From: Cytophagales bacterium
Lineage (GTDB): Bacteria; Bacteroidota; Bacteroidia; Cytophagales; VRUD01
Direction: 5' to 3'
NCBI GenBank assembly: GCA_019456305.1
Contig: VRUD01000037.1
Location: forward strand, 1-40,314
DNA: 40,314 nucleotides
Part shown: in pieces, positions 16,701 through 23,113 of the stretch
Numbering within the stretch: the stretch's first letter is position 1
How the letters are laid out: each line of letters opens with the position of its first letter
Notes under the pieces: model-generated
Told to the model about the DNA's origin: nothing
What the model saw: the letters and a program-made list of their open reading frames with translations, nothing else
The model's database searches: none
Position numbers and translations under genes: made by a program

Positions 16701-16747
16701 GGGCATCTCTAAAAACTACACCATACATGTAGTTTTTAGAGATGCCC
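16701..16747 (-). terminator. Perfect 20-bp stem hairpin after ABC transporter gene
   Basis: GGGCATCTCTAAAAACTACA (16701-16720) and its exact complement (16728-16747) enclose a 7-base loop. It lies between the ABC transporter stop and the lipoprotein start. The 3' side on the minus strand is A/T-rich (ATAAATTATTTAT) but lacks a pure T run, so it may attenuate rather than stop transcription. Confidence 0.6.
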
Positions 16748-16753
16748 TTATTG

Positions 16754-19700
16754 CTATGTTTTCAGCCTGCCTGGCTTGAATTTCTCCAAAAAGTCCAATA
16801 CCCATTTTAAGGCGTCAAAATATAGGGTAATGTACAATATAATTGACATTATCCAGATAATAGTGATATTAAAATACAGCGTATCAAAGAGTGTGCCTAA
16901 AAATCGTTTATTTGGTGCATAAAAATGGGTTCGAAAGTCTAATTTACTCCGATTTATATCAGGTTCTAAATATATTGGCTCAAACTTTTGCAATAGCTCG
17001 CCATCATATTCTATTATCCTGTGTTTTGTCCTGCGGTTTTTAACCATTTCTTCGAGCTCTTCATTAAAATAAGACAGCTTTAATTGCCTGAATCGTTGTT
17101 CTTTTTCAGGTGTATCCTGAAGTTTATTTAAAAAAATATCTTCCCGGAAATCAGCCCTGCTGAATTCACCAATATAATATGCTTTGAGCCTGACAAGATA
17201 GTTTGATAAGCTGTCTGCAATTTGCAGGTTAAAATTATTAATATCAAGTTTGTCAAGGTATTTAAATTGAATTGTACGGGATTTTAAATTTATTTTTGAC
17301 AGTTCCCTTTTTAATAATTGAAGATTTTTGGTTATAATCTCTTTAGATGAAGGGAAAGGGGATGGCAAAGTCCTCCCGGGTACTCGGGAGGGATTTAGGG
17401 GGGCTTTCATTAAATTGATACATTCAGTTGCTCTTTTTTTCAATTCAGGAACATACCACCCTTGTTTAAAATCCGCAGCACTTACTTTTTTCTCAACATC
17501 ATATAATCTTGCCTTACCTAATCTCTGATTTTCGTATCTGTTATTCTTAAACTGATGCACAGCAAGCGCTTCAAATGCCCATCTGGAAGTCATTATGTCA
17601 GCTATTATGGGTACGTGAGCTTTGCTGCCAATATAGTGGTTTAATTTATCAAAATTAAAAATAGCACCGCTTAATATCATTTGTGGTATCAGCAGGATTG
17701 GTATTAATATGTATATGGTTACTGCCGAATTAAAAGACGCTGAAATATTCAAACCAAGCACATTGGCAAAACAAGAGCATGAAAAAAGTACAGCCCAATA
17801 GGCTATCGTCATACCTTGTATATTAAGTATTAAATTTCCGACAACAACATAACTTAATGTTTGGATTGCAGAAAGAAAAAACAGAATAGTAATCTTTGAA
17901 AACAGATAGCTTGTTTTGCTTAAATTTAGAAAGGCTTCTCGTTTTAATATCTTTCTGTCTCTGATAATTTCTTCAGCGCTCACTGTAAGCCCCATAAAAA
18001 GTGCAACGATTATGCTCATAAAAAGGTAGGCAGGGAGATTTTCATTTTGCCCGAAATAATATATTCCAGATTTAGGATCTTCTATATACCATATAATTCC
18101 AGCCAGTAATAATGCTAAGACAGGCGCCTCCAGGAAATTTATTAACAAATACTGTATGTTGCTTACTTTTGTAAGAAAATCCCTGATCGTAAAAATGAAC
18201 GTTTGTTTGATCCTGGATGGTAAATTCAGGGAACTGGGCAGAGCCTCCTTAACTGGTTTTACTTGCTGAGGCTTAATATTTCCCCTGTAATAGTCATTCC
18301 ACTGGAGCGGATCAATCTTCCTTACTTCTGTAAAATTACCATATTCATCTACTACCTTCGCTTCTATGATATTAAAGAGTTGTTCGGGATTAACGTTGCC
18401 GCATTCAGTACATTGGTCCTTTTCACTATTAATTTGATTGGTTATTTTTTTGAAGTATATGATAGCTTCTACCGGGTTGCCATAATAGATAGGATAACCG
18501 CCAATATCCATGATCAGCATTTTATCAAACATCTTGTATATATCAGAGGAAGGTTGGTGGATCACTACAAAAATAAGCTTGTTTTTTAATGTTAATTCTT
18601 TAAGCAGATCCATTATATTCTCAGCATCACGCGAAGATAATCCAGTGGTAGGTTCATCAACAAACATCAGTGACGGCTCCCTGATCAGTTCCAGGGCAAT
18701 GTTTAGTCGTTTCCTTTGTCCGCCACTGATCAATTTATTTAGCACATTGCCAACTTTAATATCTTTGATCTCTGATAATCCCAGGCTCTTCAGTGTATTT
18801 AAGACTAAATCTTTAATTTGTTTGGTGGGTAAATTATCAAAACAAAGCTTTGCATTGTAATAGAGGTTTTGAAATACAGTGAGTTCTTCAAACAGGATAT
18901 CGTCTTGTGAAATATAACCTATTACACCTTCTATTTTATCTTTTTCAGTATGAATGTTAACGCTATTTATAGAAATTTCACCATTTGATGGCTTTTCTAT
19001 TCCGGTTAATATATTAAACAGTGTTGTTTTGCCTGCCCCACTGGCTCCCATAATGCCAATGAGTTTCCCTGCCCCTTCCGATAAATTTACATTGCGTATT
19101 CCGATATTACCATTTGGAAAATTATAATGAATCTTTTTAGCACTAAACGATATGTTCGCTGATTTTTCATCTTTTAGATAGTGGCTAACAATATCACTGT
19201 AAAAAACAGGACCTGCTTTGGGCAGCTTAATCGTACTTCCATTGGCAAATAAATATATCCGGCCGGCGCCTATAACCAGGCCGTTCAAAAGAATATCATC
19301 TTTGCCCAAATACTTCACAAAGTACAGATCTACACTTTCAACCTTTAAAAATGATATTGTACCATCCAGATATTCTAAAAAGATATGTTTTGTAGCCCCC
19401 CTAACAGCCCCCCTTCCGTCCCCCCAAAGGGGGGAGACTTTGCCAACCCCTTTCCCTTTGGGAAGCGTGGTGGGAAAGTCCCCCCTTTGGGGAGGACGAT
19501 GTCCAGTGGACATCGGGCCAGCATTGCGGGAGGCAGGGGGGCTGTTAGGGTTGGCAGGCAGGCCATCTAAAATAAGGATGTTTTGGTTAGAAATGTCGCT
19601 AATATCATCATTTAAAATAAAGATTTCTATTGCTTTGTATTCTTCTTTGGGTATATTAAATACAGAAGAGACCGTATCAATGATCTGCATTCTTTGGGTA

Positions 19701-20149
19701 GTAATATTTGCGTCTGACTTAACAAGTTCAAAAAGTCTGACTAATACAACTACCTTTTGTTTCTGGTCTAAAGTTTTGTTGATTTTTTTACAGATAGAGA
19801 GGGTTTTAAGCGAGTCTTTTACAGTGGTAAGCTTTATTCCGAGCCCCGCCATAGGCGGGGAGGAGTCTCCTTTTGAAATGGTAGGCCCTTTACTAGAAGA
19901 AGGGACTATATGCAGTTCCGGAGTAGTTGCCCGGTTCTTTTCGGGTATTCCTTCACTACGCCCGGGACTGGTTTTGTCATACTCAGAAAATTCGTCATAT
20001 AGTATCAGATATTCTAATACAGAGGTCCGGTCTACTAACTGTTTGAGGAAATCTTCAACGTAGCTCCTTTCTTTTTGGGTAACACCGCCATCTTGTTTTG
20101 TAATGATGGCAAATAGTTGCATTAAAGCACGAAGTATCTCCTCGCTCAT
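16754..20149 (-). CDS. TerB-like/ABCG-type ABC transporter, ATPase and permease fused
   Basis: This 1131-residue protein combines several parts. The N-terminus resembles a TerB domain in two halves (about 1-58 and 107-180). A possible FHA-like stretch follows at about 255-320 and is weak. The ABC ATPase has Walker A GASGAGKTT (about 368), the signature ISGGQRKRLN (about 476) and Walker B LMFVDEPTTG. ABC2-type membrane segments lie at about 650-890, with a last helix pair near 1075-1120. ATPase-before-permease order is typical of ABCG/White exporters; the substrate is unknown. Three regions look like in-frame repeat insertions: about residues 55-105, 198-251 and 913-930, rich in Pro, Gly, Ser and Arg. 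It follows siaC directly, so SiaB/SiaC control is a reasonable inference. Confidence 0.85.
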   Translation of the reverse strand: MSEEILRALMQLFAIITKQDGGVTQKERSYVEDFLKQLVDRTSVLEYLILYDEFSEYDKTSPGRSEGIPEKNRATTPELHIVPSSSKGPTISKGDSSPPMAGLGIKLTTVKDSLKTLSICKKINKTLDQKQKVVVLVRLFELVKSDANITTQRMQIIDTVSSVFNIPKEEYKAIEIFILNDDISDISNQNILILDGLPANPNSPPASRNAGPMSTGHRPPQRGDFPTTLPKGKGVGKVSPLWGDGRGAVRGATKHIFLEYLDGTISFLKVESVDLYFVKYLGKDDILLNGLVIGAGRIYLFANGSTIKLPKAGPVFYSDIVSHYLKDEKSANISFSAKKIHYNFPNGNIGIRNVNLSEGAGKLIGIMGASGAGKTTLFNILTGIEKPSNGEISINSVNIHTEKDKIEGVIGYISQDDILFEELTVFQNLYYNAKLCFDNLPTKQIKDLVLNTLKSLGLSEIKDIKVGNVLNKLISGGQRKRLNIALELIREPSLMFVDEPTTGLSSRDAENIMDLLKELTLKNKLIFVVIHQPSSDIYKMFDKMLIMDIGGYPIYYGNPVEAIIYFKKITNQINSEKDQCTECGNVNPEQLFNIIEAKVVDEYGNFTEVRKIDPLQWNDYYRGNIKPQQVKPVKEALPSSLNLPSRIKQTFIFTIRDFLTKVSNIQYLLINFLEAPVLALLLAGIIWYIEDPKSGIYYFGQNENLPAYLFMSIIVALFMGLTVSAEEIIRDRKILKREAFLNLSKTSYLFSKITILFFLSAIQTLSYVVVGNLILNIQGMTIAYWAVLFSCSCFANVLGLNISASFNSAVTIYILIPILLIPQMILSGAIFNFDKLNHYIGSKAHVPIIADIMTSRWAFEALAVHQFKNNRYENQRLGKARLYDVEKKVSAADFKQGWYVPELKKRATECINLMKAPLNPSRVPGRTLPSPFPSSKEIITKNLQLLKRELSKINLKSRTIQFKYLDKLDINNFNLQIADSLSNYLVRLKAYYIGEFSRADFREDIFLNKLQDTPEKEQRFRQLKLSYFNEELEEMVKNRRTKHRIIEYDGELLQKFEPIYLEPDINRSKLDFRTHFYAPNKRFLGTLFDTLYFNITIIWIMSIILYITLYFDALKWVLDFLEKFKPGRLKT
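17365..17407. repeat. Palindromic repeat inside ABC transporter gene (insertion 3)
   Basis: A palindromic CCCGGGTACTCGGG core (17375-17388) followed by AGGGATTTAGGGGGGCTT matches the intergenic element at 11694-11738 with little change. It is translated in frame as a Pro/Ser/Arg-rich linker (LNPSRVPGRTLPS) in the C-terminal half of the transporter. Confidence 0.75.
19399..19550. repeat. GC-rich inverted-repeat element inside ABC transporter gene (insertion 2)
   Basis: CCCTAACAGCCCCCC (19399-19413) is mirrored exactly at 19536-19550. Inside are smaller palindromes such as CCCCCCAAAGGGGGG and GATGTCC-AGT-GGACATC (19497-19513). The base composition is far richer in G and C than the gene around it. 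The reading frame stays open and encodes a Gly/Pro/Arg-rich linker. Confidence 0.85.
19844..19860. repeat. CCCCGCC-N3-GGCGGGG hairpin inside ABC transporter gene (insertion 1)
   Basis: A perfect 7-bp stem with a 3-base loop, the same motif as at 12226-12242 and (shorter) 29729-29743. It forms the edge of a longer unusual stretch (about 19835-19985) that splits the two halves of the TerB-like domain. Confidence 0.7.
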
Positions 20150-20217
20150 GGCTCATAGCGCATAGCGCATAGCGCATAGCGCATGGCGTTTTTCGCTATG
20201 CGCCATGAGCTATGCGC
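20150..20217. repeat. 7-bp CATAGCG repeat array forming a hairpin
   Basis: Four exact CATAGCG units (20154-20181) and one CATGGCG (20182-20188) are followed after a short T-rich loop by inverted units (CGCTATG, CGCCATG, AGCTATG, 20194-20214). It fills the whole gap between siaC and the ABC transporter start, so it would be transcribed and could fold just ahead of the transporter start codon. Confidence 0.85.
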
Positions 20218-20592
20218 TTAGTACGTTTTATAGGTAAATGGAATTTCTATCAATTCTGCAAACTCTTCACCTGCTTCCTGCATATCTTCATCGTCCGATT
20301 GGGAATACCATATCACCGTGGCCTGTGTGCCATTATCATGAAGATCTTCAAGCTTGGTAAGCAGGTCTAAAATTAGTTTGGAAGAGGATGTATTAAAGTA
20401 TTCTAATTTAAAAATAATGTTTGTTTTAGTATTAGGTTTTTTACTATAACTATCAAGCCAGTCCAGCGCAGTTTGATAAAATTCTGCTGCATCTTCCGGC
20501 AGAGACCTTCCTGATAATTCCAAAATACCGCTATCGGCATTAAATATTATTGCAGGAGTATCTTCTGTAAGGTCAAGTTTTAAATCTTCCAT
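20218..20592 (-). CDS. siaC: SiaC-family regulatory phosphoprotein (DUF1987)
   Basis: This 124-residue cytoplasmic protein belongs to the SiaC/DUF1987 family: an anti-sigma-antagonist-like fold with PAIIFNADSGILELSGRSLP at the N-terminus and FKLEYFNTSSSKLILDLL in the centre. Thr68 lies in YFNTSSSK and corresponds to the phosphorylated Thr68 reported for Pseudomonas aeruginosa SiaC. There SiaB phosphorylates SiaC, SiaA dephosphorylates it, and unphosphorylated SiaC activates the cyclase SiaD. Here three SiaB-like kinases lie upstream and no SiaA or SiaD is visible. The gene has its own strong promoter-like sequence (20612-20642) and is followed by an ABC transporter, which may be the output. 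Confidence 0.9.
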   Translation of the reverse strand: MEDLKLDLTEDTPAIIFNADSGILELSGRSLPEDAAEFYQTALDWLDSYSKKPNTKTNIIFKLEYFNTSSSKLILDLLTKLEDLHDNGTQATVIWYSQSDDEDMQEAGEEFAELIEIPFTYKTY

Positions 20593-20611
20593 ATGTTAAT
20601 AAAGTGAATTG

Positions 20612-20642
20612 CAAATATATGAATGAATACTAATGATGCAAA
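20612..20642 (-). promoter_or_regulatory. Promoter of siaC
   Basis: On the minus strand TTTG (20639-20642), 19 bp, then TATATTTG (20612-20619), a full match to the Bacteroidota -33/-7 consensus. The predicted transcript starts about 10-15 bases before the siaC ATG. It implies that siaC and the transporter can be expressed apart from the three kinases. Confidence 0.7.
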
Positions 20643-20719
20643 TAAAAAATAAAGAATTAAACACTAAAAAATAGTTAGATCGTATTTTTCATTTGAATTA
20701 TTAGTATCGGGCATTTATA

Positions 20720-21301
20720 TCATTTTTCTTTTGAAATAAGGCTGCGTAAAGAAAAAAAGGTAACATTATCTTTAACCTCCTGAAAATTGAATCGAAGTTT
20801 TTGACCTGATCTTCTTGCCATGTCAATCAATCCAAGACCCGCGCCTCCTTTGGGCGATCTTTTTCCTTTTAACATAATTTCTTTGTATAATTCTTTTAAT
20901 CCTTCTTTATCCAGGGCATTTATTTTTTCCAGTTTAGACCTTAATGAATCTACATGGTCCTTTAACATAAAGTTGCCTGACAAAATTGTATAATGATCAT
21001 CTTGCATGCCGATCATAAAAATAGCATACTTGAGAGTATTAACATTTTCTTCTTCGTAACAGTGCCTGCAAATATTTTGCAGACATTCTACCATTATATT
21101 AAATACCTTTCGTTTTATTGACAATTGTTCACCAAAATAAGTAAGGTTCCTTTCGGTTAACATTAAAACTGACTTAACAATTTCTTGTGAAAATTCTCCT
21201 TCATAGACAAGATATAAATTTTCTGAAAGCATCTTTTGGTGCATTTCGTAAATATATTTTAAATATTTTTTGTTTTTGTTGATATTGTTCAGTTTCTGCA
21301 T
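20720..21301 (-). CDS. SiaB-family protein kinase, paralogue 3
   Basis: This 193-residue protein is a SiaB-type GHKL kinase, the third of three tandem copies. The ATP-binding N-box is VECLQNICRHCYEE (Glu, Gln-Asn, His), and the glycine-rich lid is GGAGLGLIDMARRSG. The shared N-terminal signature is YIYEMHQKMLSENLYLVYEGEFSQE. SiaB kinases phosphorylate a Thr on SiaC. It lies 25 bp downstream of paralogue 2 and 127 bp upstream of siaC. Compared with its siblings it has a Cys-rich N-box segment (ICRHC) and an intact C-terminus. Confidence 0.85.
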   Translation of the reverse strand: MQKLNNINKNKKYLKYIYEMHQKMLSENLYLVYEGEFSQEIVKSVLMLTERNLTYFGEQLSIKRKVFNIMVECLQNICRHCYEEENVNTLKYAIFMIGMQDDHYTILSGNFMLKDHVDSLRSKLEKINALDKEGLKELYKEIMLKGKRSPKGGAGLGLIDMARRSGQKLRFNFQEVKDNVTFFSLRSLISKEK

Positions 21302-21326
21302 AATCCAAATTAAATTAGCATCGGTT

Positions 21327-21899
21327 TTATTCGTCTTTTATTTTCCTTGCCTGCAATGCAAAATAAGAAATCTCATCATTAATCTTTTCAAAATTATATT
21401 CCAGCTTTTGATCCGATTTTCTGGCTATATCAATAAGGCCTAACCCCGGTGTTGCTTTGTTTGTAATTCTTTTCGCCTTTCTAAGAAGGTCTTGATAAAA
21501 TGCTTTTAGCCCCGCTTTGTCAAGATTGTTTATTTTATCTAATCTTGATTTTAGTGAATCAATCTTACTGTTCTTAATAAAATTACCGGATGAAATAACA
21601 TATTCCCCATTATCTCTGCCAATTATAAAAATGCCGGTTTTGGGGTATTTAATATTTTCTCGTCTATCTGCATGCTTACAAATATTTTGCAGGCATTCAA
21701 CCATAATATTAAATACCTTTCTTTTGGTGTTCTCCTGCTCCCCAAAGTATTCCATGTTTCTTTCAGCCATTTCCAGGACCGATCTTGTTATTTCCTGAGA
21801 AAATTCACCTTCATATAATAACAGAAGGTTCTTAGAACGCATCTCGTTGTGCAGATCGTAAATATATTGTAGTTGCTCGTTGGTATTACCCTTGCTCAT
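21327..21899 (-). CDS. SiaB-family protein kinase, paralogue 2
   Basis: SiaB-type GHKL kinase, middle copy. Motifs are VECLQNICKHADRREN (N-box) and TPGLGLIDIARKSDQKLEYN (lid). I chose the ATG at 21897-21899 (MSKGNTNEQLQYIY) because it lines up with the start of paralogue 1 (MGKAGNNSQLKYIY); a start three codons earlier at 21908 is possible. It lies only a few bases after paralogue 1 and 25 bp before paralogue 3, consistent with one transcript. Three kinases facing one SiaC suggests several inputs feeding one switch, or that some copies have changed partners. Confidence 0.85.
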   Translation of the reverse strand: MSKGNTNEQLQYIYDLHNEMRSKNLLLLYEGEFSQEITRSVLEMAERNMEYFGEQENTKRKVFNIMVECLQNICKHADRRENIKYPKTGIFIIGRDNGEYVISSGNFIKNSKIDSLKSRLDKINNLDKAGLKAFYQDLLRKAKRITNKATPGLGLIDIARKSDQKLEYNFEKINDEISYFALQARKIKDE

Positions 21900-21913
21900 A
21901 ATGATCAAAATAT

Positions 21914-22507
21914 TTAGCGCATAGCCCCGAGTACTCGGGGTTGATCGCTATGCGCTTTGCTTTTTTTAGTTTGTAATGAAAAATAAGAAAGCTGATCATT
22001 CACACGATCAAAACTGGTTTCAAGTTTTTGACCCGATTTTCTGGCTATATCAATAAGACCTAATCCCGAGGGAAGTTTTTTAGTTTCTTTTGCTTTTGAA
22101 AGCATATCTCTATGCAATGCTTTTAGTCCGGACTCGTCAAGATCGTTTATTTGATCTAATACGGATTTTAGCTGTTCAATCTTATTTTTCTTAATAAAAT
22201 TGCCCGATGCAATTAAATAGGCTTTGTCACCTTTCCCAATAATAAAAATACTTGATTTAGTACCCTCATCTTCATCTGCGTGTAAAGAAATATTTTGCAA
22301 ACATTCAACCATGATATTAAATACCTTTCTTTTAAGAGATGTCCCCTCACCAAAATAATTCATGCTCACTTCAGCCATCTCCAGCACAGATTTTGTCATT
22401 TCCTGTGAAAATTCACCTTCATATACCAAAAGAATATCTCTTGAGAGCATCTCATTGTGTAGCTTGTAGATGTATTTTAGTTGACTATTGTTACCAGCTT
22501 TTCCCAT
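21914..22507 (-). CDS. SiaB-family protein kinase, paralogue 1, with repeat-derived C-terminus
   Basis: This 197-residue SiaB-type GHKL kinase is the first gene of the tandem. It shows YIYKLHNEMLSRDILLVYEG, the N-box VECLQNISLHADEDEG and the lid PSGLGLIDIARKSGQKL. Its last residues (about SKAHSDQPRVLGAMR) have no counterpart in the other two copies. They are encoded by a palindromic element at 21917-21957 containing CCCGAGTACTCGGG and GCGCATAGC. The kinase core seems intact, so the protein is probably still active. A promoter-like sequence lies immediately upstream, ending about 7 bases before the ATG. Confidence 0.85.
   Translation of the reverse strand: MGKAGNNSQLKYIYKLHNEMLSRDILLVYEGEFSQEMTKSVLEMAEVSMNYFGEGTSLKRKVFNIMVECLQNISLHADEDEGTKSSIFIIGKGDKAYLIASGNFIKKNKIEQLKSVLDQINDLDESGLKALHRDMLSKAKETKKLPSGLGLIDIARKSGQKLETSFDRVNDQLSYFSLQTKKSKAHSDQPRVLGAMR
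21917..21957. repeat. Palindromic element overlapping 3' end of SiaB paralogue 1
   Basis: GCGCATAG on the left and CTATGCGC on the right flank an exact CCCGAGTACTCGGG (21926-21939). It combines the two repeat motifs seen separately at 20154-20214 and 11709-11722 and supplies the last codons and stop of the gene. Confidence 0.85.
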
Positions 22508-22514
22508 TTACTCG

Positions 22515-22545
22515 CAAAAGTAAAATTTTATGTCTTTAATTCCAA
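22515..22545 (-). promoter_or_regulatory. Promoter of the SiaB kinase genes
   Basis: On the minus strand TTGG (22542-22545), 19 bp, then TACTTTTG (22515-22522), close to the Bacteroidota consensus. The -7 element ends 7 bases before the ATG at 22507, so the transcript would have almost no leader. Confidence 0.6.
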
Positions 22546-22589
22546 GATTATGTCATTTTTTTTTTAAATTGCCTGCGAAGTTATAAATT

Positions 22590-23098
22590 TGTAACTAATC
22601 AGTCGGCAGTCGGCAGTCCACAGTCAGCAAAAAAGAAAATGACAATCAAACCATTATAACAATATGGCAACTGGATTTAGAAACTTAACTTAATCAGTCG
22701 GCAGTCGGCAGTCAACAGTCGGTCCCGAGTACTCGGGATGAACTGCCGACTGATTTCAATGAACGATCAGAAGAAATAGGACGATTACTTAATCACATGA
22801 TTCGAAATCCTGAAAAGTATAAATAGAGAAAAGTCGGCAATCTACAGTCCCCAGTCGGCAAAAAACAATTGCCGATTGTGGACTGCCGACTGCCGACTGC
22901 TGACTGCAGACTACCAACTGCCGACTGCTGACTGCCGACTACCGACTGCCGACTACCGGCTGCCGACTGCCGACTGCCGACTGCCGACTGCCGACTGCTG
23001 ACTGCCGACTGCCGACTGCTGACTGCCGACTGCTGACTGCCGACTGCCGACTGCTGACTGCCGACTGCCGATTGTGGACTGCCGACTGATTAGTTACA
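22590..23098. repeat. 509-bp repeat island: 7-bp GCCGACT arrays inside 22-bp inverted repeats
   Basis: The 606-bp stretch between SiaB paralogue 1 and the porin gene is bounded by exact 22-bp inverted repeats (22590-22611 and 23077-23098; outer end TGTAACTAATCAG). Inside are GTCGGCA units, a CCCGAGTACTCGGG palindrome (22724-22737), remnants of a four-helix-bundle gene, and from about 22872 to 23092 a nearly unbroken array of about 31 GCCGACT-type heptamers with variants (GCTGACT, GTGGACT, ACCGACT). No intact gene is seen. Confidence 0.9.
22664..22826 (+). pseudogene. Remnant of a four-helix-bundle (S23 / 23S rRNA intervening sequence) protein gene
   Basis: An ATG at 22664 starts MATGFRNLT and stops. 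Beyond a repeat insertion (about 22693-22757), the frame at 22761-22826 reads ERSEEIGRLLNHMIRNPEKYK and a stop. These match, from memory, the N-terminal (FRNL) and C-terminal (SEEIGKLLNHMI-NPEKY) ends of the S23 four-helix-bundle family, whose members are about 120 residues long. The middle (roughly 80-90 residues) is missing and replaced by GTCGGCA repeats. The C-terminal part recurs at 31298-31365 on the other strand. These small proteins are of uncertain function. Confidence 0.6.
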
Positions 23099-23113
23099 TA
23101 AATTTTAATTCAC

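Noticed and set aside
19218-20063. 281-residue plus-strand frame opposite the ABC transporter
   Set aside because: It is antisense to a gene with clear ABC motifs and runs through the palindromic insertions, which stay open on both strands because they are self-complementary.
16754-20149. Pseudogene status for the ABC transporter because of repeat insertions
   Set aside because: All insertions keep the frame, and Walker A, signature, Walker B and membrane segments are intact.
22664-22826. Diversity-generating retroelement, because Avd proteins share the four-helix-bundle fold
   Set aside because: There is no reverse transcriptase, template repeat or variable repeat, and the gene is only a fragment.
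22872-23092. CRISPR array
   Set aside because: The units are 7 bp with no spacers and no cas genes nearby. It is a degenerate tandem repeat.
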